Assembly (NCBI RefSeq): GCF_914767665.1
Contig: NC_059504.1
Span: 17,300,501 to 17,364,500, forward strand
DNA from: Harmonia axyridis
Taxonomy: Eukaryota > Arthropoda > Insecta > Coleoptera > Coccinellidae
Length of the DNA stretch: 64,000 bases
Reading direction: 5' to 3'
Each line of letters starts with the position of its first letter. The first letter of the stretch is position 1. The notes under the pieces were generated by a model. The model did not search any database. It saw nothing but the letters and a program-made list of their open reading frames with translations, and had not been told where the DNA came from. Shown one piece after another: positions 48,081 through 58,401 of this stretch. Both the position numbers and the translations under genes were made by a program.

Positions 48081-48998
48081 CCATAAGTTCTATGTTTCAA
48101 CAGGATCGGCGCATCAACTGATTTTTATACCTAATTTCAAGCAAATAGATTTAGTTGTTTACAAGAAAAGTTATTGAGAGTGGACGTACGGATTTTTCTC
48201 AACATTAAAGTTGTTTTTTGCATACTGTGAAAAATTTGTAAGAATCAGAAAACTTTATGGAATCTTAAGTTAACAACAATAATAATAAATCAACATAAAG
48301 ATTAATCATTATGCAGATACAAATTGGCGAATGCGCCAGTACTGATTTAACTTGGTCGATACGGGTTATTTTATTACATCATTTATTGTTTCGTGGTTTC
48401 CGTTTGCGTAAAGAATGGGAAAAGCGTCCTCTTTTCCTGAGAAAATCTCACTGACCCTTTAAATGAGGAAATCAGTAGTAATTTCAGGCAGAGAGCCACT
48501 GGGCCAGCAGACTTATCGGAAGATAGTGTTGGCTTGCCAAGTTTGTGGTGGCGGCGTGCTGAATTGCATATTCAGCTATCCGGATCACAGAATACGAAAG
48601 AAGTTTTCGTAAGTTGGACGTGATGCAGAAAATTCTAACCAGATTATATTTTCAGGGTATCTTACCAGAATTACTTTTCCAAATTAGGGAAAAAAGGGGA
48701 GAATCACTTGCAGATTTTGGATTGTTTCAGTCTTTATTTGATGAAAACTCATTTGAATCGAAATTGAATGACAGGTATTATTCTATTCCACGTTTTAGTG
48801 ACATGAATAACAATTGTTTCACTACAAAGTAGTTTTTCAAGAACCTATTTATATCATAAAAAAGTGGAAATAGAATAACTGTCATTTAATTTTACTTCCA
48901 ATTTTGTTTGATAAAATGAATGTCACAAACATTAGAGGTTTGTATGTAAATGAACAAAAAAAAGAAGAGCGAGAAATAGGAATAACAATGTTGATATA
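48081..48998. other. Gene-free AT-rich stretch
   Basis: A 72-residue frame (48614-48832 +) has no recognisable features. A less AT-rich patch near 48490-48600 is unassigned. Confidence 0.3.
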
Positions 48999-49311
48999 CA
49001 GGGTGAGCCTTCGAGGTCAAAGGAAACACTTTTTTCTTTATAATTTTTTTCGATTCGGCTTGACTGAAAATTGATAAAAAAATTCATTTTTAATTATATC
49101 TCACAAATGGAATGAAATCGAAGTAAATGATTTTTGGAATATAGTTTTTATTGATGTGATGATCTTTTCTTTTCTGTACATAAAATATAAGTCCGGTCAA
49201 CTCCAGATGCCCGTTATACTAAGTGAGAAAAAATATCGAATCGGAAAAAATGGTAAAGGAAAATGGTGTTTCTTCGGTTGAAATATATGTACAAGTCTAA
49301 AACTTATCCTG
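48999..49311. mobile_element. Short MITE with CAGGGTGAG / CTTATCCTG ends
   Basis: The ends are inverted (CAGGGTGAGCCTTCG versus complement CAGGATAAGTTTTAG) and flanked by TATA. GAAACAC and a (T/C)GATTCG(G/A) block inside both ends are also mirrored. Confidence 0.65.
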
Positions 49312-49399
49312 TATACACTTATATTGGAAGAACAGAGTCAAATTGTGAAAAAAAATCTTTAAGGAGATATATTAATAAAGGTTTTCTCAATAAGAAGTT

Positions 49400-49760
49400 T
49401 AATTTTGATTAGCCTGCTATCTTGACAGCTCACACTTTCGGAACTGTTTTCTTTGGACATTTGACAAGTAATGTCATTAAAACACGTTTCAAAAACGCAT
49501 TGAAATTGTTAAAATTCACAATAAAAATAGTGAAAATTTTGTAGTCACAGTTCGAAAAACTAAAGCACTTTTAGGTCGTCGTGAAGCTCCTAGGCCAGCA
49601 ATACTGAAACTGATGGGAAGATTGGAGCTGTAGGGAGAAGTTAGTGATTTGAAGAATCGAAACTGTGTGCGTCTCTCGAGACCAACTGAGAATATCGCTG
49701 CTGTAGCCTGTCGATCATGGAGAATTAATAATAATAAAATAATAAACAACTTGAAGTAGA
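49400..49760 (+). pseudogene. N-terminal fragment of the DUF4817-type transposase
   Basis: The frame reads QKRIEIVKIHNKNSENFVVT, VRKTKALLGRREAPRPAILK and, after a stop, VRLSRPTENIAAV. This is the N-terminal helix-turn-helix plus linker of the family whose catalytic part sits at 47018-48080. The upstream GCCTGCTATCTTGACAGCT is shared with the fragment at 63650-63900. Confidence 0.7.
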
Positions 49761-51690
49761 ACAAAAATTGAATTTGGTCTAAAAATGACTTGTTTTCTTA
49801 TGGTATAAGAAAATTTCATGGAGTTCATATCAAAAAATTTTTGAAATGGTTGTTCTCGATTAATAATTTGTTAACTTGAGACGAATATTCAATGAAAGAT
49901 TCAATCAAAAGATGCTAATCTGACATACGATTATGGAGGGAGTTTAATCAGAATTTTTGTTATGTATCTAGTGGGCCGGTAGAAGATTGCTTCTTCTGTC
50001 TATTGAAGTTCCAATCAGTATTAATAGATCTGTGAATATTTTAAATATAATGTTTTCAGATTATGGAACTATTCTAGTTTGGCATAATTATATAAGAATC
50101 TGTATTTATTTAATTGATGTGATTATACGAAGATTTGATTGAAATAAATATAAATACTTTCATAATTTACGCAGTTTCATAATATAAACACTTTTAATTT
50201 TCACATTAAACGTGTTTATATTTATTTTCTTCGAATCGATATGAATTTTCATCAAGTAGAATGAAACAATACTGCCATATAAATTATTTCAAGAAATTAA
50301 ACTTGGCCTTGAAAAAGTATTTGTCAGATAAGTATTTTTTTCACAATAAAAAAATCATATTTTGTTATTTCTATTCTGGAATTATACCCACGTGGAATTT
50401 CTCAATAATTGAGAAAAATACCCCAATGATCGAATATGTCATTTTGAGATCTGTTGCAGTGTACAAAATTTTGTGAGGATTGTTATAGCTGAAATTTCAC
50501 AAAAAAAAATTCAATTTCGAAATCTCAAAATCTATCCAACAGATTCCACTTAAATTTCATGTAGATAAACAAAATTGAATTGCGAGCTCAAAACCACCAC
50601 CCACTATACCCTCCACCACCTAAACAAACCCCTTATACAACTGCAGATTCATTACCGGCAATTGAAACCTGGAGGAGAACGCATGCAGATTTCTATTCAT
50701 CCAGTCCTCCAATCGCTCCCCAAGCCAGCTCGATCAGTTATACCCGGGACACCCCCGAGAAAATCATCTATCAAGCCACCCCTTCCCTACGCCACCCTTA
50801 ATCATATGCAAAAGACAAGAGTTGCCCGAACGAAATGACCAGCGGCCGTAGGCCTCTAAACTTCACAGTTGAGGGGGACGTTGGGGAGAGAGGGGGCGGC
50901 GTAGGACGCGGAGAGAACGAAGGGGCTGTAAACTTTCCCTTCTCAAAGATCAATACCTCTACTTCAGTCCGGCGTCCAGTGGATGCTGGGCCTCTACTTG
51001 GACCCGATATCCTCAAGCGTATTCGTGTGTATATATGGATACCCCCTCGTATATACGAGGGCTGTTTCACGATGTACTTCTGATATTATCTGGACTCTCA
51101 TGCAGAACAAACGATCTGCTATCTTCGCTTTCTTCATAATTGAGAATCTGGGGAGGGAAAAGGGTTTTTGGAGTTGGAGGTGGCTACGAGTGGGGAGAAA
51201 TAAGTGATTTAATCGTATTAGGAGTTTCCTCCCATTTTAGATATATTCTTATATGCATTTAATCCATTCAACTACCAAAATTTAAAAAAGTATATGCGTG
51301 TACAACATAATTATTGAGCGCAAAACTATTTCCTTGAAAGCAAATTCATGCAAAACATATTTTGATAGTTTAATCAATCATTATCAATGTCTTATGCATT
51401 TTTGAAGACAAGGACACTTTCCTAAACCTAAAAATACCGACCAACACACCAAAAAACAATGGAACTGATTTTTGCCACCAATTCATCGTCAGAAGAAAAC
51501 CCAAAATATGTAAATATTTAACAGATTGAAAATGTTCAACAGTTCACCACAGCATTTGAAAACACTATACTATGCAGAATGAGATAAACAAAATTCTGGT
51601 AAAAGATGTATCCACTCAGTGGAATAAATTAGGAAGTTTTAACAAACTCTTAAAAATTAATTACACATTTCTCAGATCTTCTTTTTGTTT
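49761..51690. other. Gene-free stretch with a GC-rich island near 50570-51200
   Basis: The island includes CpG- and GAGA-rich blocks near 50870-50930 and an 18-bp perfect palindrome CCCTCGTATATACGAGGG at 51044-51061. Overlapping open frames on both strands are composition artefacts. Confidence 0.4.
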
Positions 51691-52760
51691 AAGGTCCAGA
51701 ATTTACATTCATTTACATTTCATTTCTGCTGTTGTCTGATCGGGAGGCTTTCCTCCCTACTTCATGTCACTTTTTTCTTCTATTTAGTTCTTTGAAAGAG
51801 GTATTTCCTCTTATCGGTCTTTCTCACTTTAATTTGTATTATCTTTCTTAATTACATATTCTCGTGCTCTTTCAGCGTCTCTATTGTCTTCTTTCTTTGT
51901 TTATTGACTATTTCTTCAATAGTTTCAATTTTCAGTTCTTCTCTGATTTGTTGGTTAGTTATCTACCATGGGGCGCCAACCGGTGTTCTTATTACTGAAT
52001 CTAGTGTACTTTGCAACTGATCATTATTATTGTCCTATTTTATTTTATAGCACTATTTTTATTATCTTCAGCTTGTTTTCTAAAGAAAGTTTACTTCTAG
52101 GGTTGAGCAATAAGTACAATCTGCCGTGCAATTGCCTTGTCTTTATTCTGTTTTCTTCTATCTGTTTGTTAATAGTTATTTATAATACAAGTGCGGAAGG
52201 CATTGATATTCTTCCACGAGTTCAAAATTCAAAAACGAGCCACGAAGTGGCGAGTTTTGGAATGAACGAGTGGTAGAATGAGCCTTCTGTACGAGTATTA
52301 TACATTATTTTCTCTAATTCATTGCATTTTCATTGAAATTAATGAAATATTTCCATAAATATAATTTAGTGATTTTTGCATTGAAAAATGTTGGTTGGCA
52401 GAACTGATTTCTTCAAGGCAAATTGATTAATTGACAGATAAAGCCGTGGCGGAAAGTTCGGAGTTCCAACATAGAATAATAAAATATAACCATGAAAACT
52501 GTGCGTTTCTGATATATTCTCGCACGATTTTGTTCTACAAGATGTGGAAGAATGAACGGAATAACCACAGAATTAGAGAAAATTCATTCTTTCATCCAGT
52601 ATCACTCCCAGATATTTTGCTTCCTTTTTCCATTCTATCGTCTGGTTTTCTATTTTGACGTTTCCTGATCTCTCTTTCTTTACTGTTGTTCCTCCGAAGT
52701 AGATTGCAACTGTTTTTGATGTGTTCACTTTGAATCTCCATTTATTGAAGTATTCCATCA
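51690..52760 (-). mobile_element. Jockey-like non-LTR retrotransposon, 3' remnant
   Basis: Read on the minus strand. 52758-52573 gives the end of the reverse transcriptase (WRFKVNTSKTVAIYFGG, AKYLGVILDERMNF). After an inserted hairpin element it resumes as RLYLLLNPRSKLSLENKLKI and LQSTLDSVIRTPVGAPW, then ITNQQIREELKIETIEEIV, the normal C-terminal order for jockey elements. It is 5'-truncated and stop-ridden. Confidence 0.8.
52187..52308. mobile_element. Small hairpin element inside the jockey remnant
   Basis: AATACAAGTGCGGAAGGC is mirrored by GCCTTCTGTACGAGTATT. Inner CACGAG / CTCGT and GAGCCACGAAGTGGCGAG are also near-palindromic. It interrupts the jockey reading between ERMNF and RLYLLL. 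Confidence 0.6.
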
Positions 52761-52799
52761 GTAATTACACATTTTAGGATATTTGTCTATATATGTGAG

Positions 52800-53244
52800 T
52801 ATATTTATCGACCACAGTTTCATTTTGAAGCTATTTGACTACTGAACCTAATGAAACTTATTACACAACTCAAATTGCACTACGTAACGCATTTTTTCGG
52901 AGAAGAATTCAGAAATTCAGACTCTAAAAGAACTTATACTTAACCAATAATTGGAACTGCTTCTTATATATGGGGTGGAAGCCTTTTGAATCACTCATTT
53001 CGATCAAACATGTGAAATCTAGCCGAAAATTTCATTTGTTGTTGTTTACAAATCAACTTGATAGGCGTCAAGTGGTTGTCAATGTAATAATAGTTATTAT
53101 TATATACAAGTGGGATAAAGGGATCATTACCATATGAGTGTGAAAGTTGCAAACGAGTGCGTAGCACGAGTTATATAAGCACATGAATATAGTAATGATG
53201 CTTTATCACACAGGTATAATACAACTTTTATCTACGACTGGTTA
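52800..53244. repeat. Inverted-repeat block left of the LTR element
   Basis: Segments here (TTTCATTTTGAAG..., AACGCATTTTTTCGGAGAAG, TCAACTTGATAGGCGTCAAG, ACAAGTGGGATAAAGG) reappear inverted right of the LTR element at 56630-57150, though in rearranged order. The LTR element therefore inserted into an older fold-back landscape. Confidence 0.65.
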
Positions 53245-53248
53245 TAAT

Positions 53249-53583
53249 TGTAACGAATTCGCAAGACCTACGCCACTGCCTCTTTCTAGAAGGTACCGGA
53301 AGCACCGAGAGCTCGATAGAAAGATCAAGACGCTTCTAGAGAAAGATGCCAGCGGTATATAACCAATCGAAGCCGCAGAGCAGGGCAGTGCGACAGAAGC
53401 GGCGGTCAGTGCCGTACACTCAATTAGATATAAGTTGTAGAAATAAATTAATGTAGTAGTGAACATAAATTAGTGTAATAGTTCAGACAATAAATCATCT
53501 GTAAATAGTTATTTATAGTTGTGTACCTGAAATAAATTAGTGTTAGCCAGAAGTACCGATTTAATTAACCGAAAAACGTTACA
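53249..53583 (+). repeat. 5' LTR, 335 bp
   Basis: Begins TGTAACGAATTCG and ends CGTTACA. It contains a TATA-like GGTATATAA near 53354 and several AATAAA signals, so it can supply promoter and polyadenylation functions. Confidence 0.93.
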
Positions 53584-53585
53584 AT

Positions 53586-53603
53586 TGGTGTCAGATGTGG
53601 GGT
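53586..53603 (+). other. Candidate tRNA primer-binding site
   Basis: TGGTGTCAGATGTGGGG begins two or three bases after the LTR, the expected position and TGG start. TGGTGTCAGA-type sites are common in arthropod gypsy elements. The priming tRNA is not assigned. Confidence 0.6.
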
Positions 53604-53754
53604 TCGCGTGTGTTTTCGAACCGAGAGTTAATTAAATCGTGAACATTTCTGTGGATATTTCTGTGGACATTATCGTGGACATTTTTTTAGTGGACATTTT
53701 CGTCAAAATTTCTGTGGACAGTAGTGCGAACACTTTTTGTGGCCATATTTTTGA

Positions 53755-56334
53755 ATGCCAGTTACGAGATCGCAGTCAAGTAAAATGGATCAGACAACCT
53801 TGGATTTCTTTAAGCAAGCTTTTGAGCAACTAACCAAGCAAATACAGGATAACCATACAGAAATTAAATCCAACAGAACAGCAATAAAGGAAAGCATCAA
53901 ATCGTTTAAAAATGAAATAAAGGATAATTGTAGAAGAATGATGGATAACACGAAAAGGTTAGAGAATACTAGAAATGAGGTTGAATCGAAGAAACTGGAG
54001 GACAATGAAAGGAACCAGAATAATCAGGAAGTGTCAAAAATGATGGAAGCTATACCAGATAGAAAAAAAGAAAGTTTGCAAATGACGGAAGCCAGAAGAC
54101 TGAAACTGAAAGAATACAGGGCCCTTCAGAAATTCCTGAAGAATGTTTGCAGCGTGGAGATCTGGTTGAAACAAAAGCTTCAAATAACGGCAGATGAGAG
54201 CAAAAGGGAACCTCATAACCTGGAAAGTGAAATCCAGAAGCATTCTATATTTGAAGCAGAGGTTATGGACAGCGATGAAAGAGTGCAAAGCGTAATAAAC
54301 GAGGGACAAGAGTTACTACATTCGAATCACTATGCCAAAGATGAAATAGCCATAAGGCTAGAAGAAATCAAAGAGGATTGGAAGAGACTGTTGGAACTCA
54401 AGCAGATCAAACGGGAAAAGCTGAACGAGGCATATCAAGCACTGCTCTTCAGGAGGTCCGTCGAAGAGTTTGAGGTTTGGCTAGGTGAAGTCGAGATTGA
54501 AGTTAGTAACGATTTCGGAAACGACTTGGCTTCAGACAACAACATCCTAAGATGCCATCCCGCTTTGGAAAATGACTACCAATAGCACCTAGAGAACTAC
54601 GAGAGCATCAACGAGATAGATGAGGAGGTACAGTGGTTGAGCGATAGGAAATCGCTGGCAGCGTCTTTGGACATGAGTATCAGTCTTACCGCGGTCCAGA
54701 GCTTACAGAAAAAGTATCGGACGCTGGAGGTCGAGCTGAACTCAAGGGAACACATCGTGAAAAGTTTGATGGATAGGGCAGTCAACATGATGAGATCCGG
54801 TCATGAGTTCTCCAATGATATCAGTGAGAAGGTGAAGGAATTGGAGAATCGATTTGTGATGGTAAGGGATATGGCCAGTCTGAAGATGTTGAGGTTACAA
54901 GATGCCCTTGAATTGGAAAAGTTTTACGAGGAGAGTTCAGAAGCTGAGGCCTGGATTGATGACAAGTTGTTGGCTCTGGCAACAAGTGAGGTTGGTAGAG
55001 ATGAGATTTCCATTCAGACGTTGCAGGGAGAGCTGAGTATAATAACTGCTGAAGTTGAAGCTTACCAGGAAACGATCGATAAATTATCCCAGAGATGTTG
55101 CCATCTTGTGGAAAGAGAGCACTACGATGCAGATAACATCAAGAAAAGAGAGGAAGAAATAGTGCACAAGTTCAAGAAGTTACGTCAGCTAGTGGCTCAG
55201 AGGGAAGTTTCCCTCTCTGAAGCCTTCCAGTATTTCGGGTTCCTCCAAGAGTGCACCAAGCTCCAAGAATGGATCAAGGACCAGATGACCAATTCCAAAA
55301 TTGAAAAGCATGGAGTTGATGTCGAGCATGTGGAACTTCTAATTCATGCCTTCGACACTTTTTACGCTAGTTTAATGAATAGCGAGGCAAGGCTCCAATC
55401 ATGTTTAATCAGTGGAAATGCTCTGATAGAAGCTAAATGCAGATATAGCGCCAAGATCCAGGAGAAGATGATTGAGGTCGAGACTCAATGGCAGGATCTT
55501 TTGGAGCTGGTAAACGGTCTGAATGAACTCTTGGTCGGAGCAAAACATGTGCATATGTTCGATAGAAGAGCTGAAGAAATAATCTCTTGGATAAGCGAGA
55601 AAGAAGTTGACTTGTGCTACGATACCAATAGTCAAGACTCGGAAAGTAACCAAGATTTGCTCAGAAAACCTCAGACTTTTGAAGGCGAGTTGGAAGTGAT
55701 CGAGGACAAGGCGAACTTTAGAGAGCAAGAGGCCAAGAAACTTGTCGAGGAATTCCCAGAAACCAATGAGCACATTGACAGCAAGAGAGAAGATACGCTG
55801 GAAGCTTACAAATATCTTGTTGTGTGCGCAGAGAGAAAGAAATATAACTTGCAGCAATTGGAACCATCCCGAGGTTATATTAACCAAGATATTGCCGAGA
55901 AGTTCAAGATCCTGAAGCTTGGATTAGGGACTTGGAAGAAGCAAAAGGATATCTGCGATCAGAACCTGGACGTTCAGTTATTCAAGAAGGAGGTGTCCGT
56001 ATTCGTGAATTGGCTGATAACGAGGGACGACGCTCTCAAGGAAGAGAAACTGGAAGATCTGATCGGGACGTATTGCGACTTTGAGGAGAGGATCAAAGTT
56101 CGAGAGAAGACTGTTAGGTATTATTCCTGTGAACGAGGAAATTGCAGAAACGGAGAATCCTGTAGATTTAGCCACCGTGCCAGATATGTTCAGGGACTGA
56201 ACATCCTAGGAAGGGGGCAGTGTAACGAATTCGCAAGCCCTACGCCACTGCCTCTTTCTAGAAGGTACCGGAAGCACCGAGAGCTCGATAGAAAGATCAA
56301 GACGCTTCTAGAGAAAGATGCCAGCGGTATATAA
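53755..56334 (+). pseudogene. Gag-like N-terminus fused to captured spectrin repeats, one in-frame stop
   Basis: One frame of 860 codons, broken only by TAG at 54583-54585. Residues 1 to about 105 (MPVTRSQSSKMDQTT...) resemble the start of gypsy Gag proteins and are a charged coiled coil. From about residue 110 spectrin repeats follow, each marked by a helix-A Trp: VEIWLKQKLQI, FEVWLGEVE, VQWLSDRK, EAWIDDKL, LQEWIKDQM, IISWISEKE and VNWLITRDD. Spacer motifs such as NHYAKDEIA and REHYDADNIKKR are diagnostic of the spectrin superfamily. By eye the sequence resembles alpha- and beta-heavy spectrin, and I cannot decide between them. Part of a repeat is deleted just after the stop. There are no introns, so the source was spliced RNA. 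The frame runs into the right LTR. Confidence 0.85.
56207..56220 (+). other. Polypurine tract
   Basis: TAGGAAGGGGGCAG sits immediately before the right LTR, the expected primer position for plus-strand DNA synthesis. Confidence 0.75.
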
Positions 56335-56552
56335 CTAATCGAAGCCGCAGAGCAGGGCAGTGCGACAGAAGCGGCGGTCAGTGCCGTACACTCAATTAGA
56401 TATAAGTTGTAGAAATAAATTAATGTAGTAGTGAACATAAATTAGTGTAATAGTTCAAATAAATCATCTGTAAATAGTTATTTATAGTTGTGTACCTGAA
56501 ATAAATTAGTGTTAGCCAGAAGTACCGATTTAATTAACTGAAAAACGTTACA
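56221..56552 (+). repeat. 3' LTR, 332 bp
   Basis: Matches the left LTR except for A/C, C/T and C/T substitutions and a 3-bp shorter TTCAAATAAA region. It is followed by the TAAT target duplication. Confidence 0.93.
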
Positions 56553-56579
56553 TAATGAACAAGAAGTGAACAGAACGTT

Positions 56580-57155
56580 GTACAGATGTTGAAATAATTT
56601 CTCTTGAGATCCTCTAAATACATTCACAATCACTTGACGTCTATCAAGTTTGATTGTAAAACAATATCTTTCAAATGTAATTTTCGACTGGTATTCGATG
56701 TGTTTGGTCCAAATAAGTGATAGAGAAAGACTTCCATCCTATATAGAAAAAGCAGTGCCGGTTATTGGTTAGTTCCAAATTCATGTATTGTCTGAATTCT
56801 TCTCCGAAAAAATGCGTTACGTAATGAAATTTGGGTTCTGTAATGAGTTTCATTACATAACGAAAATGTAGCATTCAATGGTCAAATACCTTCAAAATGA
56901 AGCAGACGTAGATAGATATATTTTGTTGATCTCAAGGCAATTGATATCAACTAGAATATTTTCTATTTAGTTTCACAAAATTTAACCACAGTGTTCACAA
57001 AGGTAGTTATAGATAAAACGTTCTACTATACATGTGTGATATTGTGATAACACATCATTAATTTATTCATGTGCTTCCATAACTCGTCCTACGCACATTC
57101 CTATGGTAATGATTCCTTTATCCCACTTGTATAGTAAATAACTATTATATTTGTC
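56580..57155. repeat. Inverted-repeat block right of the LTR element
   Basis: Inverted partners of the left block: GACGTCTATCAAGTTTGA, CTTCTCCGAAAAAATGCGTT, CCTTCAAAATGAAG and, further right, CCTTTATCCCACTTGTATA. The order differs from a simple mirror image, implying two nested inverted elements or a later rearrangement. Confidence 0.6.
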
Positions 57156-58401
57156 AAATTTGATTAATTCAGTAACTGTTTCAGGTAGGAACATTTTCTA
57201 TCCTTTGCAGAAACCTCCTGCAAAATTTTGAGAAAATGAATTAATATGAATTAACTTCATAACTCGAGTGGTATAGGTCCTGCTGGATCATTTCCTAAAT
57301 ATCTCGAATTCTAACACATTCTTCTTTGTTTTTTCATAATGATATTGGACATTTCCTAATGTTGTAATTTTCTAGCTGATATGACAATTGGCTAGTTATG
57401 CTTGTCTTGATTACACATTCAAACAATTCATTCAAAAAGTCATCTGAGAAGAATTTGCAATCCTCTGTAAATCTTTAGTATTGTCGAAATATTCTTATGA
57501 AAGTTCAATCGATATTGGAGTTCTCAAAGGTGAATATCAATTCAGGTCATCCCAACATTTGAAAAATTTATATTTTTCAGAAACTTTCAGCAAAAATTTA
57601 GATTAATTGATGTAACATGATGAAAAAAAAACTAAGGACGATAAACAAAAATTAAATCACGATGGAACGGGTTTGCGCCTATTTCTTTGATTTAATATTG
57701 CGAAAAATATATTCTATTATGATAGTAGAAAAAAAATATTTTTCGCTTCGCTTAAATTGCAAAACATCGGTCTCAGTCTCGTCACAAAAGTAAAACTTTT
57801 TTCCTATTATAAAAACATACCTTTTTCCAATATTTTATCATTCATTTCTGACAATGATAATTGATAAAACAATTTTTTTCAAGAAGAATTTGTGTGTGTC
57901 CATAGAAATTGCCTGTTAAATACCGATATATTACATCCAGTTACCCCAATCTTCAGTAATAAAATAACATCGTCAAATTGACACCTCCACAACTTTATTA
58001 TCCGCTTTTATTGGGGTTTTAAATTTCATTCCTTTCATTTTCCAATGGTTATACTGACCTAAAGAAATTTTATACCCCCAGGAGAAAATAAAAATTATTC
58101 GATAAACTCCGGATGATGTAGTTCGAAATATAATAAAAAAATATTTCCTCCGGTTATATAAAAACAAGGAAAGTTAAAATGGTGTGTTCATCGTTGTCAC
58201 CGTCTATTACAGAAATGATTCAATAAAAAAGTACTTTTCACTAAAAATTACTATACTAAGTTTTCTATCTATAATATGCTATACTATCAAAAAATTGAAA
58301 TGCAATTATAAAATTCGAATGAATACCTTTTAATGAATATTAATCGATATTGAAAAACTTCCAAAAAATTAACAGCTATTTTGTATGCTCTACAATTATT
58401 A
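57156..58401. other. AT-rich gene-free stretch
   Basis: Only a short hairpin is seen (GCGAAAAATAT near 57708 mirrored by ATATTTTTCGC near 57752). No coding evidence. Confidence 0.35.

Larger units (their letters stand above)
53249..56552 (+). mobile_element. Ty3/gypsy-like LTR retroelement carrying spectrin sequence instead of pol
   Basis: Complete by structure: LTRs 53249-53583 and 56221-56552 with ends TGTAACG...CGTTACA; 4-bp target duplication TAAT at 53245-53248 and 56553-56556; a candidate primer-binding site directly after the left LTR; and a purine tract directly before the right LTR. The 2.6-kb interior has no recognisable protease, reverse transcriptase, RNase H or integrase, so it must depend on a helper element in trans. 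A gag-like start is fused to about seven spectrin repeats. The LTRs differ by three substitutions and one 3-bp indel by eye, so insertion was recent relative to the mariners around it. Confidence 0.9.

Noticed and set aside
50575..51207. Five overlapping open frames on both strands
   Set aside because: They occur because GC-rich DNA has few stops; none has a recognisable domain.
55405..55887. 160-residue minus-strand frame
   Set aside because: It is antisense to the spectrin repeats and its Leu/Phe-rich composition comes from their codons.
53752..56334. Normal host spectrin gene
   Set aside because: The frame is bounded by LTRs with a target duplication, begins with a gag-like segment, has no introns and lacks the actin-binding, SH3, PH or EF-hand domains of real spectrins.
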